From contig CABUBS010000033.1 of assembly GCA_902489855.1 (NCBI GenBank), positions 1 to 13,890 on the forward strand: DNA of 13,890 nt, read 5' to 3'. This DNA comes from an uncultured Collinsella sp. (GTDB lineage: Bacteria > Actinomycetota > Coriobacteriia > Coriobacteriales > Coriobacteriaceae). Of the stretch, positions 7,324 through 13,792 are shown one piece after another. The notes beneath the pieces were generated by a model that did no database searches, was not told the origin of the DNA, and was given only the letters and a program-made list of their open reading frames with translations. The position numbers and the translations under genes were made by a program. Numbering within the stretch: position 1 is the first letter of the stretch; every line of letters begins with the position of its first letter.

Positions 7324-9081
7324 ATGTTCGCCTCATTCCAAAAGAAGTATTTCCTATCCGATAAAGGCGTCGCCGGCGTAAAGCGCGGCATTTTCTGGAC
7401 CACGCTCACCAATCTTATTACCATGGCCGGCATGGGCTTTTTATTCCTGGTCATGGCCGGTTTTGTCGAACATCTCGCCACTGGCGCCGACCTGCCGGAT
7501 GCCCTGCCGATCGTGGGCGGCCTCGTGGTCTTTTTTGTGTTGCTCTTTGCCTCCAACTGGCAGCAGTATTACTACACCTACTGCATCTTTTACGAGGAGT
7601 GCGGCAAGCAGCGTATGGAGATTGCCGAGCGCTTGCGCAAACTGCCGCTGTCGTTTTTTGGTCGTCGTGATCTGGCCGATTTAACCGAGACCATCATGGG
7701 CGACGTCCAGGCCATGGAGCACGCCTACAGCCACGTGTTGGGAGAGCTTTGGGGCGCCATTATCGCAAGCGCTATTGTGTTCGCAGCATCGCTGTTCTTT
7801 TGCTGGCAGTTGGCGATCGCGGCGTTCTGGAGCGTTCCCGTGGCCTTTGCCGTGCTGTATCTAACACGCGGCCCCATGGTCCCGGTGTTCGACCGTGTTC
7901 GCACCAAGAAGGTCAAAGTCACCGAGGCGATCCAGGAGACGCTCGATTGTGTGCGCGAGATCCGCGCTACCAACCAGGAGGCCTATTATCTTGAGGGACT
8001 CGGTGCCGTGATCGATGCCGAGGAGCGCGAGACCACTAAGGGAGAACTCGTTAACGGGCTTTTGGTCAACTCTGCCTTTGTCATTTTGCGTCTGGGGGTC
8101 GCTTCCACGCTGGTAACGGGTGCCGCGATGGTTGCCTCGGGGCGGGTCGACTTTTTGGTGATGTTTGCCTTCTTGCTTATGGTGAGCCGTATCTATGCAC
8201 CCTTTGACCAGGCGTTGATGCTGGTGTCCGAGCTGTTTGCCGCCGAGTCGTCTGCCAAGCGTATGCGCTCTATCATGGAAGAGCCTGTGGCGCGGGGCAG
8301 CGAGAAATTTGAGCCCGTGGGCCACGATGTGGTGTTCGATCACGTGGCATTTGGCTATGGTGCGGGCGAGGACGGCCGCGCCGGCGAGAAGGTCCTTACC
8401 GATGTGAGCTTTACCGCTAGGGAAGGGGAGGTTACGGCACTCGTTGGTCCTTCAGGCTCCGGTAAGTCTACGGTGAGTCGCCTAGCTGCGCGCTTTTGGG
8501 ATGCTACTGCGGGAAAGGTTACCGTGGGCGGCGTGGATGTTGCGAGCGTGGACCCCGAGGTGCTGCTGTGCGACTACGCCATTGTCTTTCAGGACGTGTT
8601 GCTCTTCGATGATACGGTGATGGGCAACATCCGTCTGGGCCGTCGCGATGCAACCGACGAAGAAGTCTTGGCAGCGGCACATGCCGCCAACTGCGACGAA
8701 TTCGTGCATCGCATGCCTCAAGGGTATGACACCATGATCGGCGAGAATGGTTCCAAGCTTTCTGGCGGCGAGCGCCAGCGCATCTCCATCGCCCGCGCGT
8801 TGCTCAAAGACGCGCCGATCGTGTTGCTGGACGAGGCGACGGCGAGCCTGGATGTCGAGAACGAGACCGTGGTTCAGCAGGCGCTCTCCCGTTTGCTCGC
8901 CGGCAAAACGGTCATTGTGATCGCCCATCGCATGCGCACGGTGGAAAATGCCGACAAGATCGTCGTGCTCAAGGATGGCGTTGTCGCCGAGCAGGGCACC
9001 CCGGCGCAGCTCAAGGCGGCAGGCGGAGAATTTGCCCGCATGATTGCGCTGCAAAAGGAAGCGGCTGCCTGGCAGATCTGA
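7324..9081 (+). CDS. ABC transporter half-transporter, permease fused to ATPase (second subunit)
   Basis: The 585-residue partner has the same layout: membrane helices up to about residue 300, then a nucleotide-binding domain with Walker A GPSGSGKST (375-383), Gln423, LSGGE (479-483), Walker B LLDE (501-504), a canonical D-loop SLD (508-510) and His535. Both subunits keep the catalytic glutamate, so neither ATP site is obviously dead by that criterion. The D-loop difference from the upstream subunit is the visible asymmetry. ATG immediately follows the TAA of the first gene, with GGGAGG about 9 bases upstream inside its last codons, so the two are translated together. There is no extra siderophore-interaction domain. 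Direction and substrate are undetermined; the AraC neighbour argues for a regulated uptake system. Confidence 0.93.
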   Translation: MFASFQKKYFLSDKGVAGVKRGIFWTTLTNLITMAGMGFLFLVMAGFVEHLATGADLPDALPIVGGLVVFFVLLFASNWQQYYYTYCIFYEECGKQRMEIAERLRKLPLSFFGRRDLADLTETIMGDVQAMEHAYSHVLGELWGAIIASAIVFAASLFFCWQLAIAAFWSVPVAFAVLYLTRGPMVPVFDRVRTKKVKVTEAIQETLDCVREIRATNQEAYYLEGLGAVIDAEERETTKGELVNGLLVNSAFVILRLGVASTLVTGAAMVASGRVDFLVMFAFLLMVSRIYAPFDQALMLVSELFAAESSAKRMRSIMEEPVARGSEKFEPVGHDVVFDHVAFGYGAGEDGRAGEKVLTDVSFTAREGEVTALVGPSGSGKSTVSRLAARFWDATAGKVTVGGVDVASVDPEVLLCDYAIVFQDVLLFDDTVMGNIRLGRRDATDEEVLAAAHAANCDEFVHRMPQGYDTMIGENGSKLSGGERQRISIARALLKDAPIVLLDEATASLDVENETVVQQALSRLLAGKTVIVIAHRMRTVENADKIVVLKDGVVAEQGTPAQLKAAGGEFARMIALQKEAAAWQI

Positions 9082-9093
9082 GGAAGGCATCCA

Positions 9094-9128
9094 CAATGTG
9101 ACAAAGGGACAGTCCCTTTGTCACATTG
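9094..9128. repeat. REP-like perfect palindrome, 17-base arms
   Basis: CAATGTGACAAAGGGAC (9094-9110) and its exact reverse complement (9112-9128) flank a single A. The core GGGACAGTCCC with TTTGTCACA flanks is of the type seen as dispersed intergenic palindromes in many Coriobacteriia and Firmicutes (from memory, not checked). No T tract follows, so it is not a standard terminator. It begins 12 bases after the second ABC gene. Confidence 0.8.
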
Positions 9129-9154
9129 AGTTCATCCCCATAGTTTCCAAAAAG

Positions 9155-9183
9155 TTAGCCATTGTTGACCAAATAGTTATACT
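9155..9183 (+). promoter_or_regulatory. Candidate promoter of the P-type ATPase operon
   Basis: A good -10, TATACT (9178-9183), has a poor -35, TTAGCC (9155-9160), at 17-base spacing. A second reading uses TTGACC (9165-9170) with a weak -10 near 9188. Either places the start about 75-80 bases before the first gene and within reach of the inverted repeat at 9171-9192. Confidence 0.5.
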
Positions 9184-9192
9184 AAACTATTT
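9171..9192. promoter_or_regulatory. Inverted-repeat operator candidate in the P-type ATPase promoter
   Basis: AAATAGTT (9171-9178) and AACTATTT (9185-9192) are perfect reverse complements around the six-base spacer ATACTA. The repeat covers the -10 element, so a repressor bound here would block transcription. Its position before a metal-type ATPase suggests a metal sensor, but the motif matches no operator I can name. Confidence 0.6.
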
Positions 9193-9273
9193 TCAAAAGC
9201 GTGCTCGAGCAAACTAATGAACTCGGGTGCTAAGGCACCATGCCGCAGTTGTTGCGGAAAAGGGAGAGGCATC

Positions 9274-9519
9274 ATGAAGAAGTCCACGTTCAACACCCTG
9301 CTTGTCGGTGGCGGTTTTCTGCTTGGCACGGCCGGCATCAAGCTGCTTACCAGCGCTCCGGTAAAGAATGCCTGCGTGCAGGGTATCGCGTGCGGCATGC
9401 GCATCAAGAACGGCTACCAGGACATGGTCGAGCAGGCCAAGGCTAATGTCGACGACATGGTTGCCGAGGCTGCTTACATCACCCAGAGCGAGGCCGCTGC
9501 TGACGAGGCAGCCGAGTAG
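9274..9519 (+). CDS. Small membrane-associated protein, DUF6110-like
   Basis: The 81-residue protein has a hydrophobic glycine-rich N-terminal segment (about residues 7-27, with VGGGFLLGTAGIKLLTS), then a short basic stretch around the RIKNGYQ segment and an acidic Ala/Glu-rich tail. Small proteins of this form next to metal P-type ATPases are, as I recall, annotated DUF6110; I cannot confirm the family here. The start ATG at 9274 has AGGGAGAGG (9261-9269) ahead of it, while the upstream in-frame ATG at 9217 has no such site. The P-type ATPase starts 18 bases after the stop, so the two are one operon. It may be an accessory or regulatory subunit of the ATPase. Confidence 0.85.
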   Translation: MKKSTFNTLLVGGGFLLGTAGIKLLTSAPVKNACVQGIACGMRIKNGYQDMVEQAKANVDDMVAEAAYITQSEAAADEAAE

Positions 9520-9537
9520 CGCTCCCAGGCACAAACT

Positions 9538-11613
9538 ATGAGATTCTCGATTATCAGCGAGATCCCTGGCAGGACCCGCCTTCAGTTGGCGGGTCCTGTG
9601 CCAGAGAGCGATCTCGATGCGCTTCTAAAGCTTGGCGGCGACATCGATGGCGTGCGCAAGGTGCGCGTGTATGGCCGCATTGGCCAGATGGCGCTGGAGT
9701 ACGACGAGCCGCGCCGCGCGAGCGTGCTCGATGCCTTGGGCGCGCTCGATGCTCAAGCTATCGCCGATGCCAAGTCGGGCTACGTGATGCAACTCGAGCC
9801 GCGCAAGCACAAGCTCGTCATGGATCTTGCCACACTTATCGGCGCCCACTACGCGCGCCGTTGGTTCTTGCCGACGCCTCTGCGTGCGGTGTTTGTCGTG
9901 GCCGGTTACATGGCATTTTTGCGCGCTGCCCTTCATGAGCTGGCACAGCCGCGCCTGACCGTTCCTGTGCTCGACGCTTCGGCCATCGGCATTTCGTTCG
10001 TCAAGCGTGATGTCGACACCGCGGGCCAGACAATGTTCTTGCTCAACGTGGGCGAGCTGCTCGAGGACTACACTCGCGCCATGAGCGAAAACGAGCTCAT
10101 CAACTCGCTGCTCGATGTGCCCGACAAGGCGCAAAAGGTTGTCGGCGACACCGAGGTAAGCGTTGCCGCGACCGAGCTCGAGCCCGGCGATTTGGTCGCC
10201 GTGCGCACTGGCATGTCCATTTGCATCGACGGTGTTGTCGAGCAGGGGAGCGCTATGGTCAACCAGGCGACCCTGACCGGCGAGCCGCTGGCCGTCGAGC
10301 GCAGCGTGGGCGACGATGTGTTCGCCGGTACCGTCGTGGAAGACGGCAGCATCTTGGTGCGCGTGCGCGCCAACACGGCGCAGACCAAGCTCCGCTCGAT
10401 CGTCTCGCTCGTGCAGACGGCCGATTCGCTCAAGTCCGAGGGCCAGTCGCACATGGAAGACCTCGCCAACAAGATCGTCCCGTGGAACTTCCTGCTCGCG
10501 GGCCTGGTTGCGCTTACCACCCGCAGCCTCATCAAGACCTCGGCGGCACTGATGGTCGACTACTCGTGCGCACTCAAGCTCACGGGTTCCGTCGCCGTCA
10601 TGACTGCCATGAGCGATGCTGCCAAGATGGGTGTTATGGTCAAGGGCGCCAAGTACTTTGAGTCGTTTGCCAAGGCCGACACCATTGTGTTTGATAAGAC
10701 CGGCACGCTTACCGAGGCGCAGCCGCGTCTTGCCTGCGTGCTCACCACCGATGGTTGGAGCGAGGACGAGATCCTGTGCCTTTCCGCTTGCTTGGAGGAG
10801 CATTTTCCGCATCCGGTGGCGCGTGCCGTGGTCAACGCCGCCCGCGAGCGCGGGCTCGAGCACCGCGAGCGCCATGCCGCCGTCGAGTACATCGTGGCGC
10901 ACGGCATCGCTTCGTCCATTGAAGGGCGTCGCGCCATCATCGGTTCCGCGCACTTTGTATTTGAGGATGAGAGCGCGCAGCTCGAGTCCGACATTAAGGA
11001 GCAAATCGAGTCCCAGATGCAGGGGCTGTCGCCGCTGTACCTGGCGGTCGATGGCACCGTTGTGGGCGTGCTCGGTATCGAGGACCCGCTTAAGCCCGGG
11101 GTTCGCGAGGCTATCGCCGACTTGCACGCGTTGGGCGTTAAGCACGTGGTCATGCTCACGGGCGACTCGGAGCGCACGGCCGAGCGCATTGCTCGCGAGG
11201 CGGGTGTCGACGAGTTTAAGGCCGAGCTGCTGCCCGAGGACAAGTACGCGTATGTTGAGCGCATTAAGGGCGAGGGGCGCCACGTTGCCATGGTGGGCGA
11301 CGGCGTCAACGATTCGCCGGCACTCGGTTTGGCCGACGTGGGGCTGGCAATGGGCGGTGGAAGCGACATCGCCAAGGAGGTCGCCGATATCATCCTGACC
11401 GATACAGACCTCGCCGCGATCGTGCGCCTGCGCCGCATGAGTCAGGGGCTTATCGACCGTCTGACGAGTTCGTATTCTAAGGTGATGCTCACCAACTCGG
11501 CGCTCCTGGCGCTGGGCATTACCGGCGCGATTACCCCGCAGGCGTCGTCGCTGCTGCACAACGGCTCAACGATCGCCTACAGCCTGGGCAACGCAAAGGC
11601 TTACCTGCGCTAG
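9538..11613 (+). CDS. P1B-like heavy-metal translocating P-type ATPase
   Basis: The 691-residue membrane ATPase has TGEP (247-250) in the actuator domain, phosphorylation motif DKTGT (386-390, Asp386), His425-Pro426 in the nucleotide domain (the P1B hallmark), GDGVND (587-592) and HNGST (674-678) in the last helix region. The N-terminal domain, from IPGRTRLQL on, resembles a heavy-metal-associated fold but has no CxxC. The membrane metal site that is CPC, SPC or TPC in well-studied types here reads DYSCAL (341-346), with Tyr-Ser-Cys and no proline. Metal specificity cannot be assigned; efflux is usual for this class. The Shine-Dalgarno is poor (CCAGG about 10 bases upstream), so translation may depend on the small upstream gene. 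A strong terminator follows. Confidence 0.93.
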   Translation: MRFSIISEIPGRTRLQLAGPVPESDLDALLKLGGDIDGVRKVRVYGRIGQMALEYDEPRRASVLDALGALDAQAIADAKSGYVMQLEPRKHKLVMDLATLIGAHYARRWFLPTPLRAVFVVAGYMAFLRAALHELAQPRLTVPVLDASAIGISFVKRDVDTAGQTMFLLNVGELLEDYTRAMSENELINSLLDVPDKAQKVVGDTEVSVAATELEPGDLVAVRTGMSICIDGVVEQGSAMVNQATLTGEPLAVERSVGDDVFAGTVVEDGSILVRVRANTAQTKLRSIVSLVQTADSLKSEGQSHMEDLANKIVPWNFLLAGLVALTTRSLIKTSAALMVDYSCALKLTGSVAVMTAMSDAAKMGVMVKGAKYFESFAKADTIVFDKTGTLTEAQPRLACVLTTDGWSEDEILCLSACLEEHFPHPVARAVVNAARERGLEHRERHAAVEYIVAHGIASSIEGRRAIIGSAHFVFEDESAQLESDIKEQIESQMQGLSPLYLAVDGTVVGVLGIEDPLKPGVREAIADLHALGVKHVVMLTGDSERTAERIAREAGVDEFKAELLPEDKYAYVERIKGEGRHVAMVGDGVNDSPALGLADVGLAMGGGSDIAKEVADIILTDTDLAAIVRLRRMSQGLIDRLTSSYSKVMLTNSALLALGITGAITPQASSLLHNGSTIAYSLGNAKAYLR

Positions 11614-11637
11614 CGGACGTGTTCGCCCACGTTATCT

Positions 11638-11683
11638 GGCCTGCGCCCAGACGGCATCGGTGTCGTCCGGACGCAGGCCTTTT
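11638..11683 (+). terminator. Intrinsic terminator after the P-type ATPase
   Basis: GGCCTGCG at 11638-11645 pairs with CGCAGGCC at 11672-11679, and the stem continues with two imperfect positions to 11653/11664. A ten-base loop and a TTTT tract at 11680-11683 complete a good rho-independent terminator that separates the metal operon from the toxin-antitoxin pair. Confidence 0.85.
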
Positions 11684-11687
11684 GCAT

Positions 11688-11735
11688 TTGACCATTTGCT
11701 AGCTTCTCTATATAGTGTTGCTAGCGGTGCTAGCA
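11688..11735 (+). promoter_or_regulatory. Toxin-antitoxin promoter with GCTAGC operator repeats
   Basis: TTGACC (11688-11693) and TATAGT (11711-11716), spaced by 17 bases, form a near-consensus promoter. Three GCTAGC hexamers lie at 11698-11703 (in the spacer), 11720-11725 and 11729-11734 (just after the -10). The last two form the palindrome TGCTAGC-GGT-GCTAGCA. Such sites are expected for ribbon-helix-helix antitoxin autorepression. Confidence 0.75.
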
Positions 11736-11756
11736 TTTGAAGGGAGCGGGATCAAC

Positions 11757-12110
11757 GTGGGTGCTGTTAGCGGCATGGCGCAGGTGAACGTTCGCGTGGA
11801 TCGCCAGGTCAAGGACCATGCGGAGGAAGCGTTGCGGCTTTCGGACAGATCACTGCCCGAGCTCATCAAAAAGGTCGTGGCCAAGGTCGCGCAGGGCGGC
11901 GGGCAGTGCGAGGAAGTGCTTGCGGCCGTCGACGACCGGCAACAGACCGTCGCGCACGATACTCCGTTCGCCGCGTCGTGGGCAGCGGCAGACCGGCTTT
12001 ATGCAGATTTGGGCATCGCTGCGTCGCCCGTATCCGACGATCGCGATTGGGACACAATCTATTCCGAAGCCATGGACGAGCGCTATCGCCAAAAGGGGAT
12101 GACCCTGTGA
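11757..12110 (+). CDS. RelB/DinJ-like ribbon-helix-helix antitoxin
   Basis: The 117-residue product carries MAQVNVRVDRQVKDHAEEAL (residues 7-26), the beta-strand and first helix of a RelB/DinJ ribbon-helix-helix domain, followed by SLPELIKKVV. The C-terminal half, rich in Asp, Glu and Trp, should wrap the toxin. The GTG at 11757 is preferred because GGGAG (11742-11746) precedes it; a longer frame from 11715 would start inside the -10 box and is not possible, while the ATG at 11775 is a second candidate with no clear ribosome site. The stop TGA overlaps the toxin start by four bases. It should neutralise the PIN toxin and repress its own promoter. Confidence 0.88.
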   Translation: MGAVSGMAQVNVRVDRQVKDHAEEALRLSDRSLPELIKKVVAKVAQGGGQCEEVLAAVDDRQQTVAHDTPFAASWAAADRLYADLGIAASPVSDDRDWDTIYSEAMDERYRQKGMTL

Positions 12111-12622
12111 GCGGAGCCCCTCTCAAGATCATGGTGGACGCCAACGTATGGGTTGATTCGTTTTGTGTTGACCATGCCGAGTCGCTTGCCGCGCGTGCGT
12201 TTATTGGGCAGGCGACGGAGGCGGGGGCATCGCTGTTCTTTCCGGTGCATATCGCTAAGGACGTACTGTACGTTGTCCAACACGAGCTGAAGCGTGGCGT
12301 TCTTGCCAGCGGGGGAGCGCTCGACGAGGCTTCTGCCCGCGCGATTGGCGATGCGGCGCTGGCGTTTGTTCGGAATATGACCGAAAACGCTACGGCCGTG
12401 GGTGCAGATGCGTCGGACCTTTGGCTGGCCGACAAATACTTAGCGCTCCATCGCGATTACGAGGACAACTTGGTGCTCGCCGCGTGCAAGCGCGCGCAGG
12501 TCGATTACTTGGTGACCAACGATCGTAAGCTGCTCGAACATGCCGATCTTGCAGCAAAGACCCCGCACCAAATGATGCCGATTCTTGCTTTGGCCGAACG
12601 TGGCGGCGCGGCTATCGGTTGA
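12107..12622 (+). CDS. PIN-domain toxin (putative ribonuclease)
   Basis: The 171-residue protein begins KIMVDANVWVD with the PIN acid Asp11, and ends the fold with YEDNLVLAACKRAQVDYLVTNDRKLL, giving Asp120 and Asp139. These are the Mg2+-binding acids of PIN nucleases, which as toxins cut RNA. The usual fourth acid is not certain (Asp52 or Asp104). The start is GTG in the GTGA overlap with the antitoxin stop, so translation is coupled and the antitoxin is made first. Pairing a PIN toxin with a RelB/DinJ-type antitoxin is a mixed but known arrangement. The RNA target is unknown. Confidence 0.9.
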   Translation: MSGAPLKIMVDANVWVDSFCVDHAESLAARAFIGQATEAGASLFFPVHIAKDVLYVVQHELKRGVLASGGALDEASARAIGDAALAFVRNMTENATAVGADASDLWLADKYLALHRDYEDNLVLAACKRAQVDYLVTNDRKLLEHADLAAKTPHQMMPILALAERGGAAIG

Positions 12623-12634
12623 CGCGAACTGTTT

Positions 12635-12671
12635 GCGGGCCTCTTGGACGACGATGCGCCAAGGGGCCCGC
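12635..12671. terminator. Hairpin between convergent genes, possible bidirectional terminator
   Basis: GCGGGCCTCTTGG (12635-12647) pairs with CCAAGGGGCCCGC (12659-12671) at 12 of 13 positions, the exception being a T against G wobble. It fills the gap between the toxin gene and the minus-strand gene. Neither side has a clear T tract, so termination strength is uncertain. Confidence 0.55.
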
Positions 12672-12680
12672 GTCTGATAT

Positions 12681-13115
12681 TTACAAAAGCGCGGCCTTGA
12701 TGACGGGAGCTTCGGCGAGCTTTTCGGCAGCCTTTTCGTCGGAATCGTTTAGTGCTGCCAGGCTTCGGTAGACCCACTCGTTGACCTGGGTGTTCTTGAC
12801 GCCTGCAGTCTGCATAAGGGCGCCTACCTCGCGGATTGCTGCGAGCAGATCGGCTTTGGGACCCGCGAGCTCGACCTCGATGCCGTGGTAGGCGGCCACG
12901 CCGCGGTTCTCGCTCACGTGGTCGATAAAGCCCTCGACGGTCTCAAGCTGCTGGGCGAGAGCTGCATCATCGTCAGCGTCCAGCGCAACAAGGGCGTTCG
13001 AAACCGTGAGGGCGGGATGTCCGCAGGGGACAAAGCCTTCGATGACATCCATAGCTTCGGTAATGGTTGAACCCAGACCTGCGAGGGCATTGACGAGTTG
13101 CTGCTTGGTATCCAT
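12681..13115 (-). CDS. Uncharacterised acidic 144-residue protein
   Basis: I do not recognise a family. The protein is acidic, Ala/Leu-rich and probably all-helical, with no signal peptide or membrane segment. Visible segments are a FVPCGHPALT stretch (residues 28-37, with Cys31 and His33), an Asp run at 46-50, and an AYHGIEVELAGPKADLLAAI stretch (75-94). AAAGGA about 6 bases upstream supports the ATG start. It is the only minus-strand gene in this part, transcribed away from ssrA, and its stop faces the toxin gene. Codon use matches the chromosome. It is probably cytoplasmic. Confidence 0.8.
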   Translation of the reverse strand: MDTKQQLVNALAGLGSTITEAMDVIEGFVPCGHPALTVSNALVALDADDDAALAQQLETVEGFIDHVSENRGVAAYHGIEVELAGPKADLLAAIREVGALMQTAGVKNTQVNEWVYRSLAALNDSDEKAAEKLAEAPVIKAALL

Positions 13116-13149
13116 AACGGTCCTTTCGACGGGTCAATTTTGCTTGGCG

Positions 13150-13177
13150 AAAATATACGTGACGCGATCGGTAGCAA
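13150..13177 (-). promoter_or_regulatory. Candidate promoter of the uncharacterised minus-strand gene
   Basis: On the minus strand TTGCTA (13177-13172) and TATTTT (13155-13150) are spaced by 16 bases. The leader to the start codon at 13115 would be about 30 bases. Match to consensus is fair. Confidence 0.45.
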
Positions 13178-13247
13178 AAGTGCGAAGTGCGGAGCACATT
13201 GGGGTCTTCACAGCTCGTGCATAGAACAGCTGTCTGCCTTTAGAACG

Positions 13248-13256
13248 TGGTAAGAT
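13248..13256 (+). promoter_or_regulatory. Candidate extended -10 promoter for ssrA
   Basis: TG-G-TAAGAT at 13248-13256 is an extended -10 element; no convincing -35 is at the right distance. It would start a precursor about 90 bases before the mature tmRNA 5' end, to be trimmed by RNase P. Confidence 0.4.
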
Positions 13257-13354
13257 AGCTATCCACGAGCGGGGTTCACCCCGCGTGTTCCTTGAAAAGT
13301 CGACGGTTATCGGGTGTTTGCAGACCCGATACCATCCAGACTTTCCCAACATTC

Positions 13355-13718
13355 GGGGGCGACTGGTTTCGACACGATAGCTCTGAGAGAGGAAGCAAGC
13401 CGAGGTCTCCTCGCCTCGTTAAACAGGGGTACCGTCAAATTGAATTGACAACAACTCTTCTTTTGAGCCTATGGCTCTCGCTGCTTAGTTTATAGCGGCG
13501 CGTCAACCCGGTGATTTCCCCGACACCGGCGCGACGTCATGTTAGGGGAATGCTCCTGCGCACGTAATCGGTATGGCGCAGGCTAAGACCGAACCGGTTA
13601 GGACACCGCGAGCGTGTCGCTGCGCGCAAAGCGTCCGAGACTAAACCAGCGACTGAGCTTGGAGATGCCAATCAGGGGGCTTTCGTGGACCGGAGTTCGA
13701 TTCTCCGCGCCTCCACCA
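13355..13718 (+). ncRNA. ssrA: tmRNA (transfer-messenger RNA)
   Basis: tmRNA rescues stalled ribosomes and adds a degradation tag. The 5' end GGGGGCGACTGGTTTCGAC starts at 13355, and its first seven bases pair with CGCCTCC (13708-13714) to form the acceptor stem, with one G-U. A T arm (CGGAG, loop TTCGATT, CTCCG at 13691-13707) and an encoded CCA (13716-13718) follow. Between lie the tag frame and the pseudoknot region, including the AGACTAAACCAGCGACTGAGC segment near 13638. The length of 364 bases is normal. The mRNA-like part encodes a 13-residue tag ending ALAA, as in other bacteria. A terminator lies immediately downstream. Confidence 0.96.
13447..13488 (+). other. tmRNA tag reading frame (DNNSSFEPMALAA)
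   Basis: The codons GAC AAC AAC ... GCT GCT TAG at 13447-13488 give DNNSSFEPMALAA, ending in the ALAA typical of proteolysis tags. An in-frame TGA lies two codons upstream of GAC, leaving only ATT or GAC as the resume codon; GAC is the better choice because tags usually begin with small or acidic residues. This short frame is part of ssrA and has no ribosome binding site of its own. Confidence 0.8.
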
Positions 13719-13726
13719 TATGTAAC

Positions 13727-13760
13727 AGGCAGGTAGATATGTATATCTACCTGCCTTTTT
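13727..13760 (+). terminator. Intrinsic terminator of ssrA
   Basis: AGGCAGGTAGATAT (13727-13740) pairs perfectly with ATATCTACCTGCCT (13743-13756), followed by a T run to 13760. It begins nine bases past the encoded CCA and is a strong rho-independent terminator. Confidence 0.9.
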
Positions 13761-13775
13761 ATTTCTAGTCCGTAC

Positions 13776-13792
13776 CGCGGAGAATCGAACTC
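13776..13792 (-). repeat. Inverted copy of the tmRNA T-arm sequence
   Basis: The 17 bases 13776-13792 are the exact reverse complement of 13693-13709, the T stem-loop and the start of the 3' acceptor strand of ssrA. ssrA 3' ends are classic integrase target sites, so this could be a trace of a mobile element, but attachment-site copies are normally in the same orientation. The rest of the window to 13890 has a small hairpin (CAAACGC-GAA-GCGTTTG at 13815-13831) and no gene I can support. Confidence 0.7.

Noticed and set aside
9625..11559. 644-codon open frame on the minus strand opposite the P-type ATPase
   Set aside because: It is a shadow of GC-rich codon use; the plus-strand frame has all P-type ATPase motifs and the antisense product resembles nothing.
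11715..11756. Extended N terminus of the antitoxin from a GTG at 11715
   Set aside because: The codon overlaps the -10 box and the operator repeats, and no Shine-Dalgarno precedes it.
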